NCBI GenBank assembly: GCA_028456385.1
Contig: JALNQF010000156.1
Coordinates: 37,512-101,511, forward strand
Length of the DNA: 64,000 bases
Direction of reading: 5' to 3'
From: Ophiosphaerella korrae
Lineage: Eukaryota; Ascomycota; Dothideomycetes; Pleosporales; Phaeosphaeriaceae
Both the position numbers and the translations under genes were made by a program. The notes below the pieces were generated by a model. The model was not told the DNA's origin. It worked only from the letters and a program-made list of their open reading frames with translations, and made no database searches. This document shows, piece by piece, positions 12,456 to 25,155 of the stretch. Position 1 is the first letter of the stretch. Every line of letters starts with the position of its first letter.

Positions 12456-13129
12456 CGTCTTCTTCCTTTTAAAGAGTAAATTCTTAGAGCTTAAAAAGGG
12501 CTTTAATTAACTAATAATACTTATTAAGTAGTAGTAGTAGTAGCTAGGGTTAAAGAGGTTAACTATTTTTAGAGTTAAAATCGTTATTTATAGAGTATAG
12601 AGCTAAAGTTTTTACTAATTTTAGTATAAAATTAAGACGCGTATAACTTCTATATATAAAACGTATTAACTATAAACTCTTTTCTACTACTTCTACTTTA
12701 TACTAATAAAATTAAACCTAAAAGTATTTATATATAGTATAAGAGAAAGTAAAGTTAATACTACTAAGTAACTTAATAGTACTAGATCTTTATATAAGTA
12801 CTTACTATAGATATAAGCTTTATAATAAGTAGGTTTATTAATATAGAGGACTTAGTAAGCCTAATATTTATAAGTATTAAGGGGTAGGTAGCGTAGAGTA
12901 GCCCTAGCTAGGAATTTAGTAGCTAGTTATAAATTCTATAATAGTAAACTAGACTTACGCGTAACTAGTTATAAGAGAGCGTAGTAGTTATAGCTATAGT
13001 AGTAGGAGTAGGCCTTAACCTAAAAAGAGTCTTACGCTTACTAGCTAAAGTAAACTATTCTTACTATTTTTTATACTATAATTTATTTTTAGCTAGTAGT
13101 AAAGTTTTCTAATTACGCCTTAGAGGGCC

Positions 13130-13510
13130 TTTTTATACCTACTAATAGCTAGAGTACTTTACTAGGTTATATCTTTATTAAGCTCTATTTTAAGTATATA
13201 GTTAGTATTTTAAGCTTTTTTAAGTAGTTTTAGTAAAAGTTAAAGGTAGTAATTATACTTTATAAAGAGGCTTTTTTACACTTATTAATAGTTTTAGGCT
13301 TATCTAAGTAGTTCTAGTAAGAGCTAAAGGTAGTAATTATACTTTAGAGAAGGCTTTTTTATACCTATTAGTAGGTTAAAATACTTTAATAAGTTACGTC
13401 TTTATTAAAGCTTTATTTTTTTAGTATATATAGAGTTAGTAGTTTAGCTTTTTTTAAGTAGTTTTAGTAAAAGTTAAAAGTAGCTTTATATTTTATAAAT
13501 TCTTCTACTA
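13130..13510 (-). repeat. Degenerate tandem repeat near the 3' end of element B
   Basis: A block containing AAGTAGTT(T/C)TAGTAA(A/G)AG(T/C)TAAA recurs three times at about 13217, 13297 and 13458. In the first two it is followed by GTAGTAATTATACTTTA and GGCTTTTTTA, in the third by GTAGCTTTATA; a further GGC(C/T)TTTTTATACCTA(C/T)TA segment lies at about 13130. It lies beyond the integrase in the 3' part of the element and may be a repeated C-terminal or untranslated segment. Confidence 0.55.
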
Positions 13511-16500
13511 GCTTTTATATAAGTTTATTATAGCTAGCTTAGTAAACTAAGTAGTACTATTTTATATATTTTCTACGCTCTTTAAAGTATATATCTAAGA
13601 TAGCTTCTACTAAGTATTCTTTATATATACTACTAGTTTCTTTATTAGTAATAATAATAGGGATTAGCTATAGTAGGTCTTAATCTAGTAAAGGCTTCTA
13701 ATCTCTAGGGCGTAAGAGTTTTAGAGAAAAGACTAGGAATATACCTTTACTTAGTATTTCTTAGAGTAGTACTAGCTTATATACTCTACTATTATAGATA
13801 ACTCTCTTAATAAAGTATAGGCCTACTTATTAGTAGTTTAATTTTAGAGTTAGCTAAGTAGTTCTCTAATTAGCTATACTAATATAAGCTTAGTTACTAA
13901 CTTTATATACTAGTTTACTTTAGTAAAAAGTATTAGCTTAAGCTACTTACTTTTATTATACTTAGAGTATTTTTTCTTTAAAGTAAGCTACTAAGTTACT
14001 ATAAGTATTAAGTAGCTTATTAACTTATATACGTTAGTTATATTAGGCTAGGTTTAGTTAATCTTTATTATTTTTACTAGGGTATATACTACTATAAAGG
14101 TAATACCTTAGATCTACAAGAAATAGAGTTATCTTAATAGATATATTAATAGTATTATTTACTTAGAACTTAGCTATATATAGCTAGGCTACCTAGTTAT
14201 CTTACGCGTAGTTAATATATTACCTTAGAAAGATCTCTAGGGCTTAATTTACTTACTTAGTTTAGCTATTAGTTTCTAGGTAGTATATAGTTAAGAGCTT
14301 TTACGTAATATAGAAGTATTTATATACGTAGCGCTAAAATTAGCTAATAAAAGTTATCTTTCTATTAGATATAATATTTATTAAGACTCTATAAAGCTTA
14401 AAAATAGATATAAAATATTAAGTAGCTTCTTTTAGTTTTAGAGACTTATAGGGGAAAAAATAGTATCTTTTTATAAGGTAGTAGTAAATTACTAGAATAT
14501 ATTTATAAATCTAGCTACTATTTTTACTAGTTAGTAAGGCTTAGATATAGTCTACTAAGATATTAGTCTAAGGTATGTAAAGAATTAGTATAAGTTAAAA
14601 GTAACTAAGTTTACTATCTTATAAGTTCTTTATATAGTAGTAGATTAGGTATATATTATAAAATTACTTAATAGCTTAAAGTATCTTAAGCTAATAATAG
14701 TACTTATATATTAGATATAGCGTGCTATAGAGTCCTTTATAGCCTACTAACTAATAGTTATAGTATAAATTAAAGATTTAGTAGTATAGATAGGCGTTTA
14801 GAGAGATATATAGACGCGTTTTATTAACCTAAAAGTACTTTTCTTTTTTTAATCTAGTAAAGCTAATATTAGTATATAAGAAGTAGTATCTTACTTTATA
14901 GAAGGCTTTTAATAGTTTTTATTATCTACTATCTATAGTAGTAAATATAGCTTAGGCTACGTAGTTTTCTAAGTATACTATATCTAGTAATTCTTTTATT
15001 AGGCGTAAGTTAATAATATATAATAAGAGTTCTAGGTCTAGTTCTCTATTATAAGGTAGTAGAAAATCCTTTAGTAAGTTTACTAATATAAGTTTTATTC
15101 CTATAATATAGTAAAGGTAGGTGTATACTATAGTAGCTTATTCTAGCGTAAATTTATCTAGCTTTTATAGGTCTATAAGGCTTAGAGCGTAAATTACTAT
15201 ATCTAGCGTAGGTTTTAAACTTAGGGCTAAGACTTAAAAGCTTAAGATAATTTAGTTAGCTCTTAATACTTATAGATTAGAATTATCTATAGAGTAATCT
15301 TATAGTTAGTAGCTTAGGGCGTCTATAACCTTATTTATATTACTAGGTGTATATTTAATATAGAAATTAAATTAGGATAAGAATAATAACTAGTAGGCCT
15401 AGTAGTAATTAAGCTTTTTAGTTATTATAAAAGTTTCTAAATTATAGTAGTCTATTATAACGCGGATTATATATAGACTACCTATAAGCTCTAGTTCTTA
15501 TTCTTTAAATACTTAGATTATAGCTATAAGTTCTAAGTTATAGATATTATAATTATATTCTACTAAGGTGTATTTTTTTAAGAAGAAGCTAACTAGCTAT
15601 TAGATTCTATCTTAGTTTAGTTAGCTTATTACTCTACCTAAGGCCTACCTAAAGGTATTAGTTTAGATATAGATTAGTTTTAAGAAGTTAAAGTAAAGTA
15701 AGACTATACTTAGCTAGAAAGTAGCTTTTAGTTTATTAAAAGCGTTTATATATTCTTAGGTAATTATAAAAAGCTTATACTAGGTCTTTTAAAAGAGTAA
15801 CTTATCTCTTTTAGTAGGTTTAGTAATAACTTTAGACTTAATTAACTTAGTAAGTAGTAAGGCAAAGCTTAAGTAATCTTTAATAAAGTACTAAAGAAAT
15901 CTAGTATAGCCTAAAAAGGCTAAGACTTCTTTAGTAGTCTTTAGTATTTTTTACTCTTAGATAGCTTTAACTTTAGAGGGATCTATTATAATTCCTTTAT
16001 TAGAGATAATTATACTTAAAAACTTAACTAAAGTAGTATAAAGGCTAGATATTTTAGAGTTTACGTAGAAGCCTTACTCTTTTAGTTGTATAAGTACTTT
16101 ATAAATATACTAGATATAGTCTATTTTATTATTAGAGTATATTAAGATATTATCTATATATATAGTATAGAAGTCGTCTAAATATTCTAGTAAGGCTAAG
16201 TTAATAGCGTACTAGAAAGTAGCTAGTATGTTAGTAAAGCTAAAGGGTACTACCTTATAGGTATATATACTAAAGTAGGTAATAAAAGTAGTTAGCTATT
16301 CTAAATTTAAAGTAATATATAAGTAGTAAAAGGCGTATATTACGTTAAATTTAGAGAATATCTTTACCTTGTTTAAGTAAGCTAGTATTTCCCTAAAGAA
16401 TAGAATAGAGTACTAGTCTTTAATAGTAGATTTGTTTAGCTTATAGTAGTTTACTTAGACTTATAAGCTACTATCTAGTTTAGCTATAATTAGTAGGTTA

Positions 16501-19500
16501 TTCTTAGCTAAGGAGCTATATTTACTAATAAAGCCCTTACCTTCTATTTTTTAGATAAATTTCTAGATTACTTTATCTTATTTTCTAGTAAAGAAGTAAG
16601 GTTTAGCGTCTAGGATTTTTACACTAAGTTTAAAAGTAATTTCTAAGTTATATAGCTTATAAGAGAGAAGTTTCTTAGTAGCTTTCTTATTAAAATAGAG
16701 TATTAGGTCTTAATATAGTTAGAGTAGTTCTATAGATAAAATATTCTTAAGCTTTACTATAAGTAGTAGTTTATAAAATTATATATAATCTACTTCTTTA
16801 GCTACTTTATAGTAGTATACTAGTAGTAGTATTTTATCTAAAGTAAGTACTATAAGCGTATATCTACTTCTTTTAGTAAAGGCTTTAATTATACAATAAC
16901 TAATAGTTTAAATATCTATTAACAAGTTCTATTTATACTTATTAGAGTGCCTACTTAGGGGCTCTATAGGAGTAGATAATAGTTTAAGTACTAGCTTCTT
17001 TAAGGCTATAGTAGAGTAATATCTAGGTATACTATAGTATACTACTAAGGGGATTTTATTAGTTATCTAGTAGTACTATTAGTAGTAAGTATTAGGGAAT
17101 AATAACGTTCTATAGTAGTAGTTAAGTTTAATAGTATAAGCTTTACACTATAAAAATCTTAGAATAAAGTTAAATTAGCTTATATTTTTAATAATATAAG
17201 TAGAGGTCTATTTAATATACGTACCTACTTATAAGTAGAACTTAACTTAATATATAATAGACTTAGATAGAAAACTATTATATCTTTTATAAATAATAAG
17301 TTAAAGTAGCTAGATAGTTTATAATTTTATAGTCTTCTAAGTAAATTTTTATTAAATAAAGTTTATATTAGCTCTATTATTAGCTAGAGTTCTAGCTATA
17401 TAAGGTACTATAAGGTCTTTACTTAGGAAGCTAGTAAATAAGAATTAGTTTAGCTTAGCTTTTATTAGATTAGTTAGTAGTTTCTTATACTAGACTATTT
17501 ATATTCTATAGGTAAGTATATAGGATATAGCTATACTAAGAGTTATATTTTAGTAGTTAATTACGCTCTTCTAGTTTATATAATCTCTAGGTTAAGGCTT
17601 TAAGCTTAGAGAATATTGTTTTCTAAATCCTAGTCTAAGTTAGGCTCTAGTTCTAGCTCTATATTTAGTTAGAAGTTATATTTAAAGAATTAGTCTTCTA
17701 TTTCTATATCTATTTTAGAGTCTATTACTATATAGGTAGCTATATAGTAGTTTATAGTATTAGTAGGTATCTTAGATCTAGTAGCTTTTATTTATTTATA
17801 AGTAGTATAGTCTAGCTTCTTAATACCTATCTTTTTATAGCCTTAGTATAAAATTATTTTAAAGTTCTTAGTTTTAATTATAGTAGTCTTTTTACTAGTT
17901 AGGTATATTCTTTTAAATACGCCTTCTAGTTATAGTTAATAGTATTTTAGTTTTTATAGAGTTATAGCTAGTTCTTCTTTAAAGTTTTATATCTACACTC
18001 TTAGTTTAGCTCTTATAGGCGCTAAGGTATAAAGCTAGGTTTACTTAAGGCTTATATCTAAGTTATAATTATTTACTTTATTTTCTAATATTAAGATTAT
18101 CTTTTAAAAATTAGTAGGGCTATTATAGATACTAGGGGTAGTACTAGTAGCCTCTCTAAGCTAAGGTTATAGCTTTTTTTAAAGGTAGATATTATATAGC
18201 TATAGGTTCTATTATAGTTTAAGGCTAATATTATTAAATTTAGAGAGGAATTTAGCTTATACTAACTAGGTAGTTTTATAGATTAGTTAATCTAGTCTAA
18301 ATTTAGCTATTTCTAGAGTTTTATAATATACTTCTCTTAATCCTACTATATCTATATTACTAAATTAGTAAAAAAGTATAAAGAAATATATAAATTCTTC
18401 TTAGTATAGGTAAGTAATACTATTTAAGATAGTAAGGTATAAGTAAGCTAATCCTATATAGTAGTATATAATAACGTTAGCTTAGGTTTATAAGCTAATA
18501 TATTTTTTTCTATTAGTAATAAAGTAATTATATATAGACTAGATAAAGGATATAACGTCTACGTAGTATCTTATACTTAAAAATTATAAGGGTTTTATAG
18601 AGTAGTCTTTTTATTCTTTATACTAGTAAAAATTAAAGGCTAGCTCTTAGATACTAGTTAAGAAGAGAGTTAAAGTAAACTCTTCTCTATTAAAGATATA
18701 GTAGCTTACTACTAGTACTTAGAGTTTAAACTCTCTTTTAAAGAAGCTAAGTTACTAGCTTTATAGTAAGATCTTAGTATAAAGTAGTTTTATATCTTTC
18801 TACACTAGTATATTAAAGTTAAAAGTTTCTAGCTTAGTTTATTTAGCTATTAAGTCTTCTTAGTAGATTACTACTTTATATAAGTAGTTATATTTTACTA
18901 TAGCTTCTTCTTATAGAGCTTTATACTAAGTAGCTCTTTAGCCTAAAGTATTATATTACTCTATAATATAGTTATAGTCTAGTAGTAATTATACTAGGTG
19001 TTCTTAGAGTTAAGCTAATTAGTTATCTTATTAAGAGAGTTATTTATCTAATTTACTTACTCTAGCTATAAGCCTCTAGTTTTATTTATTTACTATATTA
19101 ATTATATCTTATATCTAAGTATTTGTAACTACTAGGTATAATACTATTCTAGCTAAAGCAAATTCTCTAAGAGATAAGTAATTACTAGGTTTATTATTCT
19201 TAATTCCTTAGTATAAGGTTAGTAGTAAGGTATAAAACAAGGGTTAGAGCTTAGTAAACTTAGTAAGTAATTTCTTAAGTTTATCTTAAGATATAAAGAC
19301 TATTCTTAGTAGTAGGTCTTTATTAATTATAGCGTTTAATAGTAAGTTATTTCTTAGCTCTTCTAGGATCTTAAGCTTAAGTATAGGCTAAAGTAATAAT
19401 ACTTAGCTAACGTTTAGTTAGGTATTATTAATTAAGTTATTTAATATAGTCTAGTTATTAAAAGAGACTTTAGTAACTAGTCTATACCTTAGGGGGCTAC

Positions 19501-20600
19501 CTTAGTTAAAAAGAGTAAAGTCTATATCTAGGTTAAATTCTTCTATAATAAGTTAGTTAGGAGTAGCTAAGTCTATTATAGAGCTATTAGCTAAGAAAGT
19601 GCCTAGTACTTATTAGGGAATTATATTAGGTTAGAAATTAAGTTTACTAAGTAGTCTTAGCTAAATAAAGGATTTAGAGTCTATTACTTATTTTCTTTTA
19701 TCTTTCTATAAAGAGGTCTTAAGATATTATTAGAAGTTACTTAGTACTTTTTTTATTAGAGTAGTTAGTATAGTAAGTCTTTAGGTCTATTTTTCTAAAG
19801 ACCTAGTTCTAGCGCGTATTTTATAGATTTTTTGTAGTATAGTAGCTTTAGAGTATTCTTTTAGTTTTTTACTAGATCTATAGTCTACTATTTATAGTAT
19901 ATCTTTATCTTATAAGTATACTTAGTTTAAGTAATAAAGAGGTTATAAGCTAGTATTATTTTAGTTTAAGAGGCTAGCTTTTAAGAAGATAGAAGATTTT
20001 TTATATAACTAAGTTATAGTATAATAAGCTAAGTTATAGTAGTTATATACTATATTAGTACGTTTAGCTATTAGTTTATAGAGATTTAGATCTTTAGCGC
20101 TAGCTAGTAAAAGTTTTAGTATAGTCTAGGGCGCTTTATTACTTAGTTCTTATAAATTAAGTACTAGTAATTTACGTAGGTTTAGGGGTCTTTTCTTTCT
20201 CTAGCGCTACTACTTAGGTTTAATACCTAGTATAAGTACGCCTTTACTTAGGTATATATAGTAAGTATAAGCTAAAGCTTTATAACTTATAAAGTAGTTA
20301 AACTACTTTTCTTTAGTATATATTTCTTTCTAGAACGTTAGCGCTAGTACTAGTAAAAATAGAGCGCTAGAAACCTTAACTAGAACTATAATATAGTAAA
20401 CTTAAGGAGCTACCTAGCGCGCTATAGCTAAGGTAGGATCTAATTCCTAGTAGTATAGTTCTTTTTAGCTAGCTAGGCTTAATTAAGAGTTAGCTATAAT
20501 TAGCTATCTTGTAGTAACTCTAGTATAAGTAAAAAAGCTACTAGCGTAGTTCTAGGTTATAGAGAGGCCTATAAAAGTAAAATATTTATAGAGATCTACT
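13150..20600 (-). pseudogene. Element B gag-pol remnant
   Basis: On the minus strand the RT box reads YIDN (ancestral YIDD) at 16149-16160, preceded by EYLDDFY and followed by ILIYSN, typical of Ty3/gypsy RT. The integrase reads ETNS*TK*VN*ALEIFLR*Y near 14180-14290. This is the family's (H)P-T/N-GQTERVNQALE motif with Gln and Glu codons turned into stops or Lys. RT precedes integrase, confirming Ty3/gypsy order. No open frame of useful length remains. The 5' third (about 17.5-20.6 kb) should hold gag and protease, but I could not identify motifs there. Confidence 0.7.
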
Positions 20601-20604
20601 ATTA

Positions 20605-21051
20605 TATAAGGTAGACTTTATATAAGATAACTTAATAAAGTAGTTTTAATAATTAACTAAAAAGAGTAAATAGTAGATAAAGCTATCTAAGTAAGTACTA
20701 GGTATATATACCTAGTAGCCTACTAAGCGCTAACTAAAAGTAGAAAGGTAGTTAAATATTAGTAAGTTCGTAATATTAGTAAGTTTATAATATTAGTAAG
20801 TTGTAAACTTACTAATATATTAGTAAGTTTATAATATTAGTAAGTTGTAAACTTACTAATATATTAGTAAGTTCATAATATTAGTAAGTTGTAAACTTAC
20901 TAATATATTAGTAAGTTTATAATATTAGTAAGTTGTAAACTTACTAATATATTAGTAAGTTTATAATATTAGTAAGTTTACTATATTAGTAAGTTATAAA
21001 CTTACTAATATTAGTATAAAAATAAGAGATATAAAGGATAACTCCTTTATA
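20605..21051 (-). repeat. 5' LTR of element B, with expanded palindromic array
   Basis: 447 bp. It is colinear with 12141-12455 except that the block at about 20757-21010 contains several extra copies of a roughly 48-60 bp unit made of ATTAGTAAGTTTATAAT and its inverse TTGTAAACTTACTAATAT. The array can fold into hairpins. Confidence 0.8.
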
Positions 21052-21056
21052 AAAGT
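21052..21056. repeat. Right target-site duplication of element B (AAAGT)
   Basis: Exact copy of 12136-12140, directly after the LTR end ...CTCCTTTATA. Confidence 0.8.
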
Positions 21057-21529
21057 ATACTAAGTATACTTATATAAAGTATCTCTATATTAGTATAACC
21101 TAAAAGTCTCTTAATTAAACTTATAAAAAGTTTTATAAAAAAGTTAATAATAATAAAAAACTTCTTACTATTATTATTACTTATTTACTATATAATAAGA
21201 AAATATTAAAATTTACTAAAGAGCGTACTTATTATAAGGCTTTGTACCTAGTATTAGAGTTAGAGTAAGAAGGTAATAAAGTCTTAGCGTAAGTTCTTAA
21301 CTATTCTACTACTACTATTAATATTACTTTCTTTTCTACTATTTAGTTTACTATTAGCTTATTAGATAAATTTATTATAACTAAAAGTACTTTATAAGCT
21401 CTACGTAGTTAGGTTTATTATAGAACTTTCTTTTACTAATATATTTATTATATCTTAGCTATAGCTTTGTATATCTTATATATCCTAGTATATTATACTT
21501 ATTTCTTACTTTCTTAAGTATCTACTAAT
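21057..21529. other. AT-rich RIP-mutated DNA beside element C
   Basis: No gene or LTR can be recognised. It follows the AAAGT duplication of element B, so it was once continuous with 12135. It may include the 3' end of element C, but I see no LTR boundary. Confidence 0.4.
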
Positions 21530-24500
21530 AATTCTATAGATTAGCTTTAAGTTCTTATATATTTTTACTTACTAAGTAGCTTTTCTATTTTACTAGCTAC
21601 TTTTAGAAAAACTATATACTTTAGAAGGAATTACGTTCTATTTCTTAATACCTTTATAGGTCTTTAACTTTAAACTTATTAACCTCTTCTTTCTAATATT
21701 AGAATTATTACTATACTAGTATTTTTAGCTTAGCTAGTTCTAGTAGGCTTATATAGAACTTAGAGTATACTTTAGTATCTTTAGGTAGTTCTAGTATTTT
21801 TATTACTAGCCTATTATCTTCTTTAACTAAAAATAGTCTAACCTTAATATAGTCTAGTCTTTTACTAAGTTACTTTATCTATAGATTCTTTATATAAAGA
21901 TATACTTTATCTCTTTCTTTTAGCTAAAGTACTATTTTTTATTTTTAATTAATATATAAAATACTTTATTTCTAAGCTTCTTCTAGTTTTTATCTTATCT
22001 TATTATAGAGTTCTTATATATCTTCTACTCTAACTAATACTACCTCTATCTTAGGTCCTAGTAGTATTCTCTTAAATAAATTAGGGTGTATCTTATAGTT
22101 TACAAAATATAGTATTTTACTTATTACTTCTAAGTACTTATTATTATATACTAATTATACTATAGGTAATAGTAATACCTAATTATTCTACTTCTAATTA
22201 CTATAAATCCTTAGGTATATTTTTAATATTCTATTAGTCTACTCTATTTATCTATCTATCTATAAATAATAGGCTATTAATAGTTTTCTTTTTATCTCTA
22301 TTACTATAAGTAGTATTATCTTATAATTAGATATAAAAAGCTTATCTCTATTACTAATAATACTTTTTAGTATCTTATATTTTTATATTAGTATATCTAG
22401 TAGTACGTGTCCTAGCTAATCTACTATATAGTTACTTTAGAATTTCTCTATCTTAGCGTATTTTATAAATTAGTCTATAATTACTATTATTATATTATAT
22501 CTTATTCTTATTACTAAGTCTTTTAACGTTAGTAGTCTTATAATAAAGTCTATTATAATATCTATCTATAGTTTTTCTAGTATCTTAATTACTTATATTT
22601 TACTATAAAGTATATATATCTTATACTTATTCTTCTAGTAATTTACGTATTTTTTAATAAACTACGTTACTTTCTCTTTTATTTTACTAAATCTATAATT
22701 CCTCTAGATTAGTTCTATAGTTTATATAATCTCTAAGTACTTATATACTAGGTTATTATAGTATTATTATATAATTACTTTTTATAATTCTTCTAGAACT
22801 TTATTTATAATCTTAACTAGGTTATTAATTTTTTACTCCTCTACTAGTTATGTATTTAGTACTAGGTATCTTTATCTATTATCTTAGAGTATAGCTTTTT
22901 CTACTACTTATCTCTTTCTTATAATATTATATCTTTAGCTAAGTATATCTACTTAGCTATTCTCCTTACTTAGTATATACTAGATCTTGAATTTATACTA
23001 TCTTAGTAGTTCTAACTATTATATCTACTTATCTTTTAACTTCTTACTTGTTATAAAGTATATTAGGTTCTTGTAATTTATTTTAATAATTACTTTTTCT
23101 ACACTTTTAGTATATACTCTCTAATATTTAAGTATATTAACTATTATAAGTAGCTCCTTATTATATATATTATATTTTTCCTCTTATTCTATAAACTTCT
23201 CTAAATAGTATATAATTAGATACTATTTCTCTTTATACTCTTATAGTACTATTACTCTATAAGCTAGGTTAGATATATTAGTTTTAATAACTAAGGTCTT
23301 ATTACTATAAAATTACTTTAGAACTAGTAGTATAATATAAGCTTACTTAAGTTCTTTATAAGCTTATTTCTACTTTACTTTCTATTTTTATATTATATCT
23401 TTTTTTATAAGCTTTATAAGTAGTAGTACTTTTTTAGAAAATCTCTCTATAAAGTATTAGTTAAAGTTAATAAATCTTTAGAATAATTATACGTCTTTAA
23501 CTATCTTAGGTTTTTTCTATTCCTTTACTACTTTAATCTTTTTTTAGCTTATCTTAACTTTATTAATACCTATTATATATCTTAAATACTCTACTTCTAT
23601 CTTATACTATTTATACTTTTCTAGCTTTAGTTATAGGTTATATTAGCCTAAGTACTATAGTACTATTATTACTTACTCTACGTACTTACTTTCTTCTTTA
23701 GAATATATTAGTATATTATCTAGGTACGCTATAATAAACTTATCTAAGTATTCTTATAATATATTATTAATTAGTCTTTAGAATATTACTAGTATATTTA
23801 TTAGTCTAAAGAGTATTACTATATACTTATAATATTTATAGTATATTTAGAATACTATCTTCTACTCTTTACTTACTTTAATTTATATTAGGTAGTATCT
23901 ATCTTTTAGGTCTAGCTTTATAAAAATCTAAGCTTAGCTTAGCTTATCTTAGAGTTTATCTATATTTAGTAGTAAATATTAGTCTTTTACTATAATATTA
24001 TTTAGTTTTTAGTAGTCTACGTATATCCTTAGTAGTCTTTTCTTCTTTAGTATAAAAAGAATTAGAAATCCTACTAATAATAAAGATTCTTGTATATATC
24101 TTTTCTTTAGGTCTCTATTTAGTCTTTCTTAGAGTATTACTAATTTACTTTTTATTAATTAGTAAATAAGTTTAAAAAGTAGCTCCTTTCTTTTTTATAA
24201 CTTAATTATATAGTCTTAGAGTTAGTACTTAGGTAATACTAGTATATCTATCTCTTCTATAAATAAGTAGCTAAACTTCTTATATTATTCTAGGATCTTA
24301 GAAGTTATATATTACTCCTCTACTCTTACTTCTTAGTTTAGCGCTCTACTAGTACTTATAGAAGTACTTATTCTCTCTTAATAAGTTACTATTAAAGCTA
24401 CTATCTTATATAGTACCTTCTTATCTACTATTAAATACTACTAATATATAAGCTTAGATCTACGTACGTCTTTATAGTTATTAAATAAGAAGTTCTAGTT

Positions 24501-24714
24501 TTTCTAATTAACTCTAGGATTAAACTCTTATAGCTATAAGAGTCCTAGTATAATATCTTTATTAGCTAAAACTAATACGTCTAGAGTAATCCTTATACTA
24601 TATCCTTAAATAATAATCTCTATAGTTACTTTATTACTAACTATTAGGTTTCCTAGTATTAGTTATCTATTTACAATATAGATTAGATATAGTATCTTCT
24701 TTACTTATAGTTAG
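21530..24714 (-). pseudogene. Element C: Ty3/gypsy chromovirus pol remnant, truncated
   Basis: Read on the minus strand: protease-side sequence near 24.4-24.7 kb, the RT box AYLDNILIYSK (ancestral YLDD) at 23715-23726, a broken QTDGQTE-type integrase motif at about 22235-22285, and a chromodomain-like segment at about 21530-21610 with the W/Y-K-pattern of a chromodomain whose Trp codons are now stops. Its sequence differs from that of the D/E/O elements, so it is another family. The gag half and 5' LTR are missing: the copy stops exactly where the LTR of D1 begins at 24715. Confidence 0.7.
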
Positions 24715-25155
24715 TGTAATAGGTGTACTAAGGTTAACTTCTTAATAATCTCTAAGTTATTAGTAGATTATAAGATAATTATAAAAGTTTATATTATAAT
24801 TAGTAATTACTATAAATAATAGTTAATTTATATATATAATATTAAGTATTAGCGTTCTAGGTTAGAGATTAGATTACTAATACTATCCTAATAATATATA
24901 TTACTACTAACTATATACCTAGGCTTCTTAGCTAGCTTTATACTTTATATTTACTAAGATTATAAATTATAAATTTATTACGTACTTAGCTTTATACTTT
25001 ATATTTACTAAGATTATAAATTATAAATTTATTATATATCCTTATTATAGTTAGCTTCTTAGTTAAGTTTATTACCCTATAGATTATACGTACTATTATT
25101 ATCTAGAGTAAAGCTAATTAGCTTAAGTTAGTTTTCTCTTGTTATAGCTATAACA
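24715..25155 (-). repeat. 3' LTR of element D1
   Basis: 441 bp. It contains two copies of a TTATAAATTTATTACGTA-type unit (about 24967-24982 and 25020-25040), the same duplicated module as in the E1 LTRs. Confidence 0.8.

Larger units (their letters stand above)
12141..21051 (-). mobile_element. Element B: complete 8.9-kb Ty3/gypsy retrotransposon, RIP-degraded
   Basis: It is bounded by LTRs in direct orientation starting TATAA(A/G)GTAGAC and ending CTCCTTTATA or its variant (ancestral TGTAA...TTACA), with the 5-bp duplication AAAGT on both sides. RT (16149-16160) and integrase (about 14180-14290) are read on the minus strand, so the 5' LTR is the right-hand one. At 8,911 bp it is longer than the chromoviruses around it and shares no LTR sequence with them, so it is a separate family. 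A 3'-end fragment of the same family lies at 57827-58913. Confidence 0.85.

Noticed and set aside
20757..21010. Regularly spaced repeats that might suggest a CRISPR-like array
   Set aside because: The units are palindromic ATTAGTAAGTT variants inside an LTR with no unique spacers, in a eukaryotic genome.
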